From Takakia lepidozioides (Eukaryota; Streptophyta; Takakiopsida; Takakiales; Takakiaceae): 64,000 bases of DNA. The notes beneath the pieces were generated by a model. It was not told where the DNA came from and made no database searches. It saw only the letters and a program-made list of their open reading frames with translations. The stretch covers positions 55,288,221-55,352,220 of the forward strand of contig CM060731.1 in the NCBI GenBank assembly GCA_030704615.1. Reading direction: 5' to 3'. The position numbers were made by a program, and so were the translations under genes. Shown here piece by piece: positions 10,836 through 21,822 of the stretch. The stretch's first letter is position 1; each line of letters starts with the position of its first letter.

Positions 10836-11987
10836 CTAAATGGCAAAATTGGTGAAGACCCTGAACTCCTTGTGTGTCCAAGTGAGTGGTGTACCAATGA
10901 CTTGTGAATTGTGCAAGTATTTCCATGCCTCTTGGCCCTTAAAGAAAATATCATCAGGCCCAAATTTCTGTGTTGACAAATTGTTCCAGGCCGCATGAAA
11001 CCATGAACGAAGTTGGGAATCCTTTTGCATCATCACCTTTGCATCATAGAGGTACATATGAGGTGGCACTGAAGGTAAGACCCAATGATCCCCACTGGAA
11101 TAACTCAGAAAGCGCGATTGCATCTTCTGCTGCTCAATGTGATAACGTGCCAGAAAACAAGCAGCATGATATAACCCGCAGCCCATGACAATACTTGCTA
11201 CCTCCTTGGTCTTGGTATAAATGTACCCATGTACAACTTGGAAGGCAATTAGTTCCTTCAACATGGTACTTGCCTCATGCCAGTACCTTACAAAGTGATG
11301 ATCCTCAATGGGTCGATTGTTCGGAAGAACCTTAGTCCTAGTTGCCACTGGCAGCCAAATGCGCATGATCTGGTAGTAATGTGCCAACGACTGTGGAGGA
11401 CTAAATTCCTTCCAAGCCAAATCCAACACAATGGGAATTTGGTTGAAGGGCATAATCATAGCCCGACTGTATTCCCGTGTAGCATAAGTTTTAGGTGGGT
11501 TAAAAGCAGCATCCCCCCATACCTCAAGCTGTGGTGGCTGTGGTGTGGCTGTTGTAACAACAGGGTCAGCTACTGTCACAGTGACTTGTTGTGGTGTTGG
11601 TGGCACTAGCTCTTGTACCACTGGCATCTCCTGCACCCCCTGCGAAGAAGACTGAAAAGCCAAAGTTCTGGCTTGTAAATGAGAAGCCATCAGCTGCTCC
11701 TCAGGTACAAAGACTCTCTTGTCAATATTTGATGTCAGGTCCTCCACCTGAGTCTGTAGGCCGTCTACATCCTCTTGTAGCTCCGCTATCCTACTATAGA
11801 CATTGTCTATAGTAGTTGTGGCAATGTTCTGCACTTGCAGTCTGAGCTCATTCATCTCGCTTTGGGTGAGCTTTCGTGGTGCTTTGCCCTCTACCGGCCC
11901 TTGTGCTAACCAGACCTGCATAAGATGGTTATCCACCAAGTTGCTTGTGGCACCCCTGAGAGTCTGCTCCTCTGTGAGCCTGTACAT
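10836..11987 (-). pseudogene. Post-integrase ORF, unknown function (383 codons)
   Basis: The N-terminal third is a short coiled coil (RLQVQNIATTTIDNVYSRIAELQEDVDGLQ). A Pro/Thr/Val-rich linker and a globular region rich in W, Y and H (DLAWKEFSPPQSLAHYYQIM) follow. It sits in frame with both neighbours, bounded by UAG codons at 11994-11996 and 10836-10838. The globular part resembles in style the gag- or ORF-like proteins that accompany Athila elements, but I cannot place it in a family. Possible roles such as particle structure are speculative. Confidence 0.55.
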
Positions 11988-11993
11988 ATCTAT

Positions 11994-12914
11994 CTACTGC
12001 TGTAAAGCCTCCCTGCGCTTTGCATGAGGTTCAACCAAACTCGCATATGCAGCAGCCAGATTATTGGCTTCCTTCCAAGCCTTGTTAGCCACAGAGAGTT
12101 CATTTTTATTGGACATGAGCGTTTGTTGCAATTCCAGGATGTACCTCTCTTGGTTAGCTTCAACCTGTCTGTATTGCTTGAAAGTATTCTCGTTGCGACA
12201 GATTGTATTCTTCATATCAATAATGAGTTTCGTCTGCTCGAGATTATCAGCCTGTGCCTTCATACATCTTTCCGCTTGGTTGTTAACTTCTAATGTAGTT
12301 TGCTCAAGCGTAGTTGTGAGTGTAGCACATTGTATGGCCATCCTGTCATGCACTGTCTGCAACTCCGTATGTAGTGCATTCACTTCTTGCAACTTGCTTT
12401 CATGCTTCACCTGCATTTGGTATAGCTGTTGCTTATGTGCTTCGTGCAACTGGTCTTGCGCGAGGCCTGCCTCAATCAATTGTTCCTTGGCCAATTGCAA
12501 AGCAGCTTTTGTACTCTCTAAGTCTTGCTGTATCTTGAGAGTGGCCTCCTCATCGACCTTGTTTGCACACTCAGTGGCAAGTCGAGCCTCAAACTCCTTC
12601 CTGAGATCCTCCCTCAAAGCTGCCAATTGGGTAGTTGGAACATGGGATTTGACATAAGTGCCCAACAAATTAAGTGTCCTGCTTATGGAACTCATAAGCT
12701 TGGCCTGTTGAGGGTCATCATGGTGAGCTTGCTGCTGTTCTCCCTGATCCTCAATAGTGTGATGCCTCACGAACCATTCAGGCCATTGCCCGACCAGATT
12801 TTCTTCCTGAACCACTTCATCCGTCACAGGTGCTGCAGTGTCTTGACATTCTACCTGTGGTACCTCCGTCACAGGTGTGTGTATTATATGCACAGCAGGG
12901 TTTCCCCTGGACAA
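11994..12914 (-). pseudogene. Long coiled-coil segment of the post-integrase frame
   Basis: About 300 codons dominated by heptad-like Glu/Gln/Ala/Leu sequence (EFEARLATECANKVDEEATL, QLHEAHKQQLYQMQ, NNQAERCMKAQADN) predict a long coiled coil between residues ~90 and 300. It has no methionine start; the codon after the upstream UAG (12915-12917) is TTG. It is most simply the middle part of one long protein shared with 12915-15242 and 10836-11987. A coiled coil suggests oligomerisation, but the function is unknown. Confidence 0.6.
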
Positions 12915-15299
12915 CTATTGCACATCTGCAATCATTGTTTCCCTGACCAAGCCAGAATTTTCATAGAGAAGGTCCCCCTTCTCAATTTCTGCCACCACCT
13001 GTTCTGTAGTGGGGATATCTAACCCTTCTTTCTCCAAATCAATTATTTGTGGTGGAACTGCATGGACAACTTGTGGTAACTCTGTGACAAGCCGATCATC
13101 TGGCTGTGATGGCTGTGATACTGAAGTAACTTCCTCTTCTCTCTCTGAAGGCCCTGCTTCCAATAATAGCAGCTCTCTGTGCCGTTGTGCCCCTTCCTGC
13201 ACAAGAGCTTGGGAAACATTATCATGCGGTTTCCGTGAAGCCAGTGGATCCGCCACTACAGTCTTTCCCCGCCTCTGTCTCTTAGACTGGGGTTGCCCTG
13301 CCAGTCCACCCTCACTGTGTGAAGAGCCTTGCTCTTCCATTGCAGTGGTTTCGGTCTCAAACACTCCCATCTCCTTTCTTTCCCGAGCATCAAGTATGCA
13401 AGAATCAAGAATTATTTGAGCAATCATTGGGCCAGACACTATGATAGGAGACTTTGCGGCAGTGCCCTGTAATCTCTTCATCACCTCTACCAGTGTGTTG
13501 TACATTATGTCTGCCCATGCTACCTCTTCTCCTCTCAGGGCTTTGAGTATTTCCTCTGTGAAGGATCTGCTCAAATACTGTTGGTTCTGTTTCATGGCAA
13601 ACAGAACGTTCAATACCTGGCCTACCTCCCTTAGCCCTGGGTACACGGCCTTGGTACAAGCATAACCCTGAGTCTTAAAGAAACTCCCTTCTTGGAATAA
13701 GTCCCCTATTTGCAGTCTTGCCCTGTGCTCCTCCACATGCACCTGACCTGATGGCAATTCAAACAATTGCTGTAGGTATAGGGGAGTAATTTCTATTTCA
13801 ACTCCCTTCACCGTTGTTGCTCCTGTCCTAGGCTCAAAGTTCTGTAAGAATTGTAACATGTACTGCCTATGGTGCAATGTCCAATCTTTGCTTTGCAATC
13901 CTTCTAACCGCAGCTCCTTCAGTAACTGTACCGCCTGTGGAGTAGCAATCGTTTGTTTTTGCAGGATTGTGGTGCTCTTCACCCTGATTTCTTCCATTCC
14001 TCTCACTCTCTTCATTCTAGACCCACAGAAAGGTTTTGGCTGTAACAATTGAAGAAATGCCTGCAGGGCACAAAGCATAAACGTATGGTTGCCACAAAAT
14101 GCTATGGGTAATTTCTTGTAAGCCTGCGGGGCTTGCAAGCATCGATTAAGAGAAAAGATACTCTCAGTTCTTCTATCCCCGTGCCACTGCGTAAGTAGTA
14201 TCGCGAGCGTATAGCCTGTTAGTTCCTCTATAACTTCAAAGCTATAGCATTGATGGTCTGTCCCGTCGAGACGCCCGTTACTTGGAACGACGCCGACTCT
14301 TGTGCTTAAAATCCCTCCAATTTCTTGATCCTGCTTCTGGCTTATGATTGGCTGTAACCGCTGTGACTGGATTTTAGATTTAATTTCCTTCCATGGATTT
14401 TCCACTCTGGACTGTCCACTAGGATAGCACATGTGACATGGATTTCGCTTTTCGGTACTTTTAAAGGGTTCCGTTACCCTTTCCCTGTATGCATTAATGG
14501 GCCCATAATAAGTTAATGTGCCGGGTAGGTACTTTGACAGCCAATTTTGTCTTCTTCCTTGATGACAGTCGCCCTTGCAATCCATGTCCGGCTGTGTGTC
14601 TCGCCCTGGCGTCCACGTGTCCATTTCTACACGTGCCTTCGTCCACTTTTCCGCTGGCCACTCTCCGGATGTTAACCCACGTCCACCTGTCACGGATCCT
14701 ATGGACTGTTTAACCCCAGTAAGTTGTGTTGAGTTGTGACAGGCTGTGTCATACTGTGGTACTCTGTGATAGGCTGTGTTGCACTGTGGTAGGCTGTGAT
14801 AGGCTGTAACACGCTGTGGTAGGCTGTGATAGGCTGTGTCGCGCCGTGATGGGCTGTGATAGGCTGTGTCACCCTGTGATGGGCTGTGATAGGCTGTGTG
14901 ACACCGTGATGGGCTGTGATAGGCTGTTTTGTGCTTGTACTGCTCGCCCTGGTCATGTACGCTTGGCCTAGCGACAAGTGCTCCATACTCCGTTGGAATC
15001 ACAAGCGTAGCCCGTGACTGCTTCTGCGTTTCAACATGCAAATCATGCTGCAATGGTTTGTCATGGATACCACTGTACCCCTTCAACTTATTGGCATTAA
15101 CTCTTCCCAGCATCTCTTTATTAATGGTTTGTAACATGGCGGTGTTGTTATCATACATTTTCTGTATGACATAAGGTCCTTTCCATGGTGATTTAAGCTT
15201 AGAAGCTTTAATCTTTCCCTTCTTCTGCAACCAGAGAACCAAATCTCCCGTCTTAAAAGTCTTTAACTTGCCTTCATCAAACTGTTACTTTCTCTTCAT
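12915..15299 (-). pseudogene. Integrase C-terminal tail continuing into an unknown domain
   Basis: The first part (GDLVLWLQKKGKIKASKLKSPWKGPYVIQKMY) is the integrase C-terminal GPY/F-type module, continuing from 15300-16895 across a UAG at 15300-15302 and a UAA near 15285. Next come about seven ten-residue TAYHSPSxxD repeats encoded by the CACAG minisatellite. A ~500-residue region without recognised family follows (around ELPSGQVHVEEHRARLQIGD). The tail is acidic and Pro/Gln-rich and ends at a UAG at 12915-12917. The sister copy at 7890-9160 keeps glutamine (CAG) at the first stop, which supports decay rather than a designed terminator. Confidence 0.65.
14728..14930 (-). repeat. 30-bp minisatellite encoding ten-residue repeats
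   Basis: Six to seven units of about 30 bp read as HTAYHSPSRC, HTAYHSPSQG, DTAYHSPSRR, DTAYHSLPQR and so on. Because the unit is a multiple of three, the frame is kept. The nucleotide word is the same CACAGCC/TCACAG that forms arrays in the LTRs of this family. Confidence 0.85.
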
Positions 15300-16895
15300 C
15301 TAAATTCTGGTCATATTATCAGCTGCATCAGCACGTACATCTTCCACATGGTATAATTCATGTTTCCTGGCCTTAATTGAATCTTGCAATTCCATTCTCT
15401 TTCCCCATTCCGTTCTCATGGTAGGTAACAGGAATTCCATTGGAAGTAAAGCTTCCATACCATAAACTAATTGGAATGGTGTATACTTAGTGGTGACTTT
15501 ATATGAAGTCCTGTATGACCACAAAGCTGTCAGCAGCTTTGTATCCCAATCCGTTCTGTTTGCATTGACTATCTTAGCCAAGATAGTACATAATATTTTG
15601 TTTGTAGCCTCTGCCTGCCCATTACCCTGTGGGTAATACGTTGTACTCTTCCTATGCACAATCACGAACTCTTTAGTCAATACTTCAATGGTCTCATTAA
15701 TGAAGTGACTTCCCTTATCACTGATAAATTCCAAGGGACAGCCAAATCGTGTAAGTATATTCTCATACAGGAACCTTGCTGTGGACTTGGCTGTGTTGTC
15801 CCTCAAAGCTTTAGCTTCCACCCACTTCGTAGTATAATCAGTGGCTGTAATTATGTACCTGTTCTGTGTATTCTTGGCTGGTGGGTTAATTGGTCCAACA
15901 AAGCCTAGTCCCCATTTTTGAAATGGTTCCGTAGGCATTGTAGGATGCAAAGCCATCTTCCCAGATCTCTGCAAAGGTCCTAGCCTCTGACATTCATCAC
16001 AACTCTGACAATACTTGTGTACATCTTTGAACAAAGTAGGCCACCAGTAACCTACTAGTAGTATCTTCCTACTGGTAGTCTCTTCTCCAAAATGACCTCC
16101 AGCCACTCCTTTATGAACTTCCTCCAAAACTTTATTTACTTCATGGTGGTACAAGCATCGCTTCAGCACTCCATCTGGTCCTAGCTTATACATTCTGCTC
16201 CCTACCATAGTGTAAGGTAGAGCCTTGATAGCAATTCTCTTTCTCTGCTCCTTTCCATAACTTGGTGGGCACTGACCATGAGCAAGATAGTATCTGATTG
16301 GCCACTGCCAATCTAACCAGTCATCTGCACTTCCCTGCACCTCCACTGCAAATAGACTCGCATCTGGTAATTGATCATCTACTCCCGTGGCTGGTTCTCC
16401 TGTTGATAACCGTGACAAGTGATCCGCCACAAGATGCAGCCTCCCAGGCTTGTAAACAACCTCGAACTCAAACTCGTGCAAGATTATCAACCATCTTGCT
16501 ATTCTTCCGCTTATCAGAGGTTTGTTTACCAGGTATATCAGAGCCTGGTGATCCACATAGAACATAAACTTCTTGCCCAACAGGTAATGCCTGAATTTCT
16601 TTACTGCATAGATCATTGCCAATGCTTCTCTTTCCGTTGTGCTATAATTTCTTTCAGCACTGTTCATCAACCTGCTAGCATAGTACACAGGTGAATCTAT
16701 ATTTCCTGTAAAATTTTGGGCTAACACCAATCCCAACGCTTTTCCTGAGGCATCGCAGTGAACACTAAATATTTCCTGCCAGTGAGGATTAATCAGCACA
16801 GGTGTAGTTGTTACTGACAATGTAAGTTCCTCAAAAGCCTGTTGACATTCAGGTGTCCATGCAAACACTGCATCTTTCTTCAGAAGTTTGCTCAA
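15300..16895 (-). pseudogene. RNase H and integrase of the Gypsy element, cut off from RT
   Basis: RNase H shows D48 (VHCDASG), E89 (TTEREAL), D115 (YVDHQAL) and D158 (VADHLSR). The integrase zinc module has H261, H268, C296 and C299 or C302. The catalytic core has D353 (TDYTTKW), D393 (SDKGSH) and E429 (NGQAEAT), a D-35-E spacing. The motifs look intact, but the frame is separated from RT at 24221-25465 by E1, and a UAG at 15300 cuts off the integrase tail. The upstream junction reads ATPIAAPLSKLLKKDA, the usual RT thumb/RNase H linker. No independent promoter is visible. Confidence 0.9.
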
Positions 16896-16907
16896 TGGTG
16901 CTGCTAT

Positions 16908-17108
16908 GGGGGTTGCTATTTCATGAGCTCATGAGCGGGCATGGCTCACCCATGAGCCGCAAAGTAACACACTTCGAATTTCGGCAGATTTTTTTCGGGC
17001 CCAAAACTATAAAATAATCAAAAATCGAAAATTTCCGCGCTCATGCTGGAAGCACTCCGCTCATGAGTACCAGTGTACGCTCATGACTTGGAGCCCAGGC
17101 TCATGGAC
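16908..17108 (+). repeat. Left terminal region of E1 with CATGAGC clusters
   Basis: The terminal TATTTCATGAGC is followed by further CATGAGC/GCTCATG words near 16926-16958 and 17037-17105. The same motif opens E2 at 30286-30345 and closes E1 at 24118-24162. Clustered short subterminal motifs are usual transposase-binding sites in TIR transposons; that role is inferred here. Confidence 0.75.
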
Positions 17109-17139
17109 CGCTAGGCCAGGTCATAGAAAAACTGAATTC

Positions 17140-17615
17140 TGGGCAATAACGGCACCGAAATTATCCAGAGGCAGAGACGCAAGCGGAATTAGGATCCGGG
17201 TTTGCAGACTCCGAAAACGCAATGGCGACCTATAACCGTGGATAGTACTGTTGCAGAAGTGCATGATGGTTGGGTATAACGGCGCCGTAATTGGGCACAG
17301 GAAAAGAAATAGCCGGCTGAAGGCTCGGGAGTGAAGCCAACAACGGTGAAAGTAATTGGGCTCCGCCAACCAAATACCCGGCTGCATCCTCCGGAGTGCA
17401 GGCGATAACGGCGCCGAAATGGGCCCGAAAATCAAATACTCGGTTGAAGCCACCGGAGTGCAGCCGATAACGGCGCCGAAATTGGGTCCGGAAACCAAAT
17501 ACCCGGCTGAAGGCTAGGGATTGCAACCAATAACGGCGCCGAAATTGACCTGCGGAAACAAAATTCTTGGCTGAAGCTTCCGCACTCCATCCAATAACGG
17601 CGCCAAAATTGGGCT
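17140..17615 (+). repeat. ~63-bp tandem array around AACGGCGCCGAAATT
   Basis: Units start near 17275, 17340, 17404, 17466, 17529 and 17593, with weaker ones before. Each holds AACGGCGCCGAAATTGGG and a spacer similar to CCAAATACCCGGCTGAAGGC. Only the right half matches the E1 palindrome arm. The period is 62-65 bp, like the spacing in the central array of E1. Confidence 0.85.
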
Positions 17616-17731
17616 CCGGAGAGCAAATACCCGCCTTACGGTAAGGGAGGCCTTGCTCTCATTTTGCTCTTCACTCTTCTCTGTTGTGCCCATCTCCTCC
17701 CTGCTTTGAGTTCGTGCTATGTCGTGAGGCC

Positions 17732-18283
17732 ATGTCGTGCCCGAATCACATCTATCGACGCCAGACGGGAGTCATTTTCCCGAAAGCAGACGACATCATT
17801 GTTTTCCTGGATGTTTATAGGGACGATCCTCGACTTGTCCAGCTGAGAGCAATGGAGTTTCTTCCAGGATTGCACGATTCTCCTGGACCCCGGCTGGGGA
17901 GCAGGTGGTTCCTACGCATCATGGACCTGGACTTTCCGCATGAGTGGGAGCCGAACAGATCACGCACAGCGTTGCTGTATCGCTGGAATTGTTGCGAGTG
18001 GACGTATGATGAGTGCATAGGTGAAAACTTTACGCGTGGACGGACTGGCTCGGAAAGTGGGGACATTCTCTTCAGTTATGAGGATGAGGAGGAGGGGAAC
18101 ACAGGGCCCACTGTGAAAATGTCCTTCTACCAAGGGGGCGCTATCGATAAACACGACATCCTCGTTAGTTTCAACCGGGCGACAGAAACCACTGACATTT
18201 TGTTCAAATATAGGCACCCGGTCACTCAGGAGGTCCTTGAGAGGCCAGTTAGAGTTCCTTCTTCTTGGGCGAGGGGACCATAG
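17732..18283 (+). CDS. E-family unknown protein (RWNCCxWT family), E1 copy
   Basis: This is a 183-residue protein of unknown function. I chose ATG 17732 because the relatives at 31863 and 31312 start at the equivalent MPC/MSC-type N-terminus; the frame also opens upstream at 17684. Conserved blocks in all copies are DI(I/V)V near residue 25, (R/K)I(M/L/V)D near 70, RWNCCxWT near 98, a GE(N/T)(F/Y) motif, GDI near 125, FxGGxIDxHDI(L/V)V near 152 and a final (V/E)VP. There is no signal peptide or membrane segment. Alternating short hydrophobic stretches suggest a beta-rich fold. It is the first gene of E1 and points inward, and it is intact although E1 is otherwise decayed. Confidence 0.75.
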   Translation: MSCPNHIYRRQTGVIFPKADDIIVFLDVYRDDPRLVQLRAMEFLPGLHDSPGPRLGSRWFLRIMDLDFPHEWEPNRSRTALLYRWNCCEWTYDECIGENFTRGRTGSESGDILFSYEDEEEGNTGPTVKMSFYQGGAIDKHDILVSFNRATETTDILFKYRHPVTQEVLERPVRVPSSWARGP

Positions 18284-18966
18284 GTCTTGCATGCTAGAGT
18301 AGACATGTTTCGACTCGCCGACACTCATGGCACATACATTTTCATTCAGAAATCAAGCAGCTTCCCTGTGCCATATGGGGAATATACATGCTTGGATAAT
18401 CTTCTGTTAAGGTTTTTTGCAATTCACTGCCAGTATGCTGGGACGTGTCCTTTGTCGTATGGATTGCTGTTTGCACAAAGTGCAGTATGCAAATGCTGGA
18501 ATGTGCAGTAGGACCCTTCCCACTGGGACACAGAACTAGCAATCTTGTAAAGACATCACATTTGCAGAACAGTAACAATGTATTTGTAGCAAATTGGAGT
18601 CTTCTCATAGAGGTGGACGAAAACGCCAGGATGGGCTGCGAAATCACTACAAATTGAATGAAGAGCAGTAACAAGGAAGCACTATGCAGTACATAGACCA
18701 TAAACGGCGCTGAAATAGGCCTCAATGCCCGTTAATCTCCACACAATGTATGCTTTACTCGGATCCATTTGTAGACAACCAAAATAAAAAAAGCATGCGC
18801 ATGCCATTCATGGCCAAAAACCACATTCTCATGTATTGCGGCACCAAAATTCACATGTAGCCATGGCGATGCGGCACCACCAAGTGTATAATTCCTCCAA
18901 AAAAAATAGGGTGCAAGAAGATGAATGTAATATAATTGCCACTTTCTCCTTCCCGAATGTGGAATG
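18284..18966. other. Intergenic stretch of E1
   Basis: This lies between the 3' ends of two convergent genes. A single weak palindrome (AACGGCGCTGAAATAGGCC) occurs near 18704. No gene is seen. Confidence 0.5.
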
Positions 18967-19617
18967 TCAAGCAGTCCGACCAGTGTCCTGCCGTAGGGCC
19001 TTGTGCAGCTCGTTGAAACTCAGTGTTGGAGCATGGATGAAGACGTCCACTGCGGATATGCAACTCATGCGCTTCAGAAAAATGTAATAAAGGTGTTTGC
19101 AGGGGACGTATGCTGCATTCTTCGATTCCATAACAAGGAAGTCCTCACAGTTGCAAGCTGGGTACTGTGAAACCGTGATTGTATACACGACACTGCGCGC
19201 AGCAGACCCGGCTGTTGACAACTGAAATATGCGCCCCATCCCGGGGTGAGGAACATCCCTGCAACCTTGCACTATGCAGGGCATTGCAAGAGCGTTGGCC
19301 ATCCTGGTGTCGTTCGCCTTTGTTGGTGGCCGCCGTCTTTTCAGTTTCCCCCACCGATGGGTGGGCCAAGCTGCGGGGTCACCCACCGTATGCGGGGCGA
19401 AGAGCTTCTCGTGGGAGGAGGATGACGACTGGGAATTGGATTTCGTGGAACGTATTTTAGCTTTCAGAGAATCAGGATGGAAGTACACGTTTACCCAAAC
19501 ACGGGAGTCCATGTTGAAGACGGGACCTCTCGGTACGCTCCGCAGCGAAGTCCTGCAGTGAGAAGAGTGTGTCCTACCTAATAACACAAATGATTTTCTG
19601 GAGGATTCCGTATCCAA
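18967..19617 (-). pseudogene. Transposase C-terminal remnant with SWIM zinc finger
   Basis: The reading frame contains a SWIM-type pattern CxCx(n)CxH in YPACNCEDFLVMESKNAAYV followed by PCKHLYYIFLKRM. A Ser-rich, basic linker and a TAPRGPV-like N-terminal part precede it; the latter recalls SVPRGPV/TAPRGPV in the E3R gene. SWIM fingers are common at the C-terminus of MuDR-like and related transposases, where they bind DNA. The catalytic domain seen in E3R is absent, because the palindrome array starts about 140 bp upstream. The start codon is therefore arbitrary and the gene is a 5'-deleted remnant. Confidence 0.65.
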
Positions 19618-19754
19618 CAGGATGGGTGATCAGTGCACGTAAAGATGAAGGTATGTAACGTACGTTACAAAAACGGACGACAACAGCAAGTTCACATCGG
19701 ATATTTGGTGCCTGAATTGTAATGTACAACCACTTGGGCTACAATAAATCAGGC

Positions 19755-20163
19755 CTTCCCATGAATTTCGGCACCGAAATCTGGATGAACATCTCTGTCA
19801 TGTAACAACTTTGGAAGCCAGGGGATGAATTCCGGCGACAGAAATAGTAATTTGTTCACCTCATGAAACTGACCAAGCATCCAACGGATGGATTTCGGTG
19901 CCGAAATTCGGATGAACATCTTCTTCATCAAATTGTTTCTGCACATGAGGGTTGAATTTGGATGCCAAAATACAGATGAATGTGTTCCTGATTACAGTCG
20001 TGATTCACCACGTGTCCGGATATCGGTGCCGACATCCGAATGACAGTAATCCTGAATCGGCAGAATGGATGTATTTCGGCGCCGAAATTCATTCTTCATC
20101 TCCTTTTCCGACCCTAATTCTGCTGCCCTGCGGATGGATTTCGGTGCCGAAATTCATCTGAAG

Positions 20164-20209
<46 letters not shown>

Positions 20210-21340
20210 GCGACAGATGAACTTCGGCGCCGAATCTCATCCAAGTCCTCCCTTCTAATTTTCCTTTTTCTTTGCGAGCAATGAATTTCGGCGCCGAAAT
20301 TCATCCGAAGTCCTCCCGAATTTATTTTTTTCTCCATGAGCAATGAATTTCGGCGCCGAAATTCATCCGAAGTCCTCCCGAATTATTATTTTTCTTCGCC
20401 AGCAATGAATTTCGGCGCCGAAATTCAACCGACTCCATCCCTCCAAATTCTTTTCAGGGTTTGAGCGCCGGATTTCGGCGCCGAAATTCATCCTTACTGT
20501 CCGCAATGAGTAACTCTAATATTACATTTTCTATGCGACGGATGAATTTCGGCGCCGAAATTCGTCCAAACCCGACACTTACTATTTGCTTCTGGATGAT
20601 ATAATTTTCCGTAAATCGTTGGAAATACCCCGTTCCGACGAAGATAACAGGAATATTCTGCATTTAATGGAGAAATCGGCATATTGAACCCATTCTGTCA
20701 AAATTAATTGTATTTTAGCCGTTTTTTTCATTTGAAACCGACAGTATCCATTAAGTGGTCTTTTTCGCACGGGACGTTGCCGCACATAAAGTATAATTTC
20801 GGCGCCGAAATTATAGTTAAATGTCCAGAAATGGCAAGTCCAACAGGCATGGACAGCATCCGTCAGGGGCAATGATGGCGGCAAAGCATAGCATGGTGCC
20901 GATTTAGTCTTCGCTCTGGATGAATTTCGGCGCCGAAATATGGATGATTTCACCTCGTCTACGCGTGGACGGAGATATTCGTAATGAATTTCGGCGCCGA
21001 AATATGGATGAAATGTGCCCAAGTGCAGCCGTTTCCACTGTTCCGGAATTAATTCCGGCTCCGATATCCCACTGACAGGTTTGCTCATGACGAATGAGGA
21101 CTTGGGAAGCGATGAATTGCGGCGCCGAAATTTGTAAGTTTGTGTACGAAAGCACTTGAATAGGATGAATTTCGGCGCCGAAATTCATCCGTCCGCTGAT
21201 GAAACGTACCGACCTGACTGTTGAATGTCATAGGCAGGGGATTTTCATGGCGGTTGGGTTTCATGATGTGCGGATATTTCATTCAATGTCGGCTGCTCCG
21301 GGAACAGCATCCGGTGAACGGAAGGTATTTCGGTGCCGCA
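19755..21340. repeat. Central array of AATTTCGGCGCCGAAATT palindromes (E1)
   Basis: About 18 copies occur, most of them perfect or near-perfect dyads. In the regular part copies start near 20219, 20283, 20345, 20407 and 20470, spacing 62-64 bp. Some centres read GGTGCC or GGCACC instead of GGCGCC. Arms often extend to ATGAATTT...AAATTCAT. The array lies between the transposase remnant (-) and methyltransferase gene (+), as in E3R. Small ORFs here only translate the palindromes. Confidence 0.9.
20166..20208. repeat. Poly-T tract of 43 bases
   Basis: An uninterrupted T run sits in the middle of the palindrome array, between copies near 20136 and 20219. It adds about 20 bp to the local spacing. 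It could be an A-tail of a lost retroinsert or simple slippage. Confidence 0.85.
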
Positions 21341-21822
21341 ATTCGGATAAACCATCTTGTACTGGTGGCTGGAACTGGCACGCGTCGTGTTCCAGTCGAC
21401 TTCATCCGTGCGAACGTGTCAGGGGTCACAATCTCTTCATCACCCATACGGCAGAAAGTGGTGGACGGTGGCAACGCTTCGGGAGACGTGGCTGCTTACA
21501 CATCTGCTCGTGTAGAGTGGTTGCATGTTCCACCGCTTCGCTCTCTCGCTCCTTGCCCTTCTGCAGTGACATTCTCCTGCGTTTCCTCTCCTTATGCGGC
21601 ATAGTGGTAGCATAGAGTTTGTGGAAGGTCAGGTGACTCCGGCAAAGAGAAGGAGGACGCGGGATTTTGGGAAGCCGCCGACGACACGACTTAAGCTCCG
21701 TCTCATGCATGAAATGTAGACCTCGTTATCCGGAGACTCGGATCGCCCACCAGTGAGAGATTCGTGCTTTGCGGATGTGAAGCACTCCATACGCAATATT
21801 CCTTTTACACCTTTTTTTTTGC

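Noticed and set aside
12915-12917. Programmed UAG readthrough (CAA UAG context) as in some viral gag-pol
   Set aside because: Several other UAGs occur in the same frame, and at least one is CAG in the sister copy, so mutation decay is the simpler reading. It is kept only as something to check.
20089-20343. ORF with a run of lysines
   Set aside because: It is the translation of the 43-base poly-T tract flanked by palindromes.
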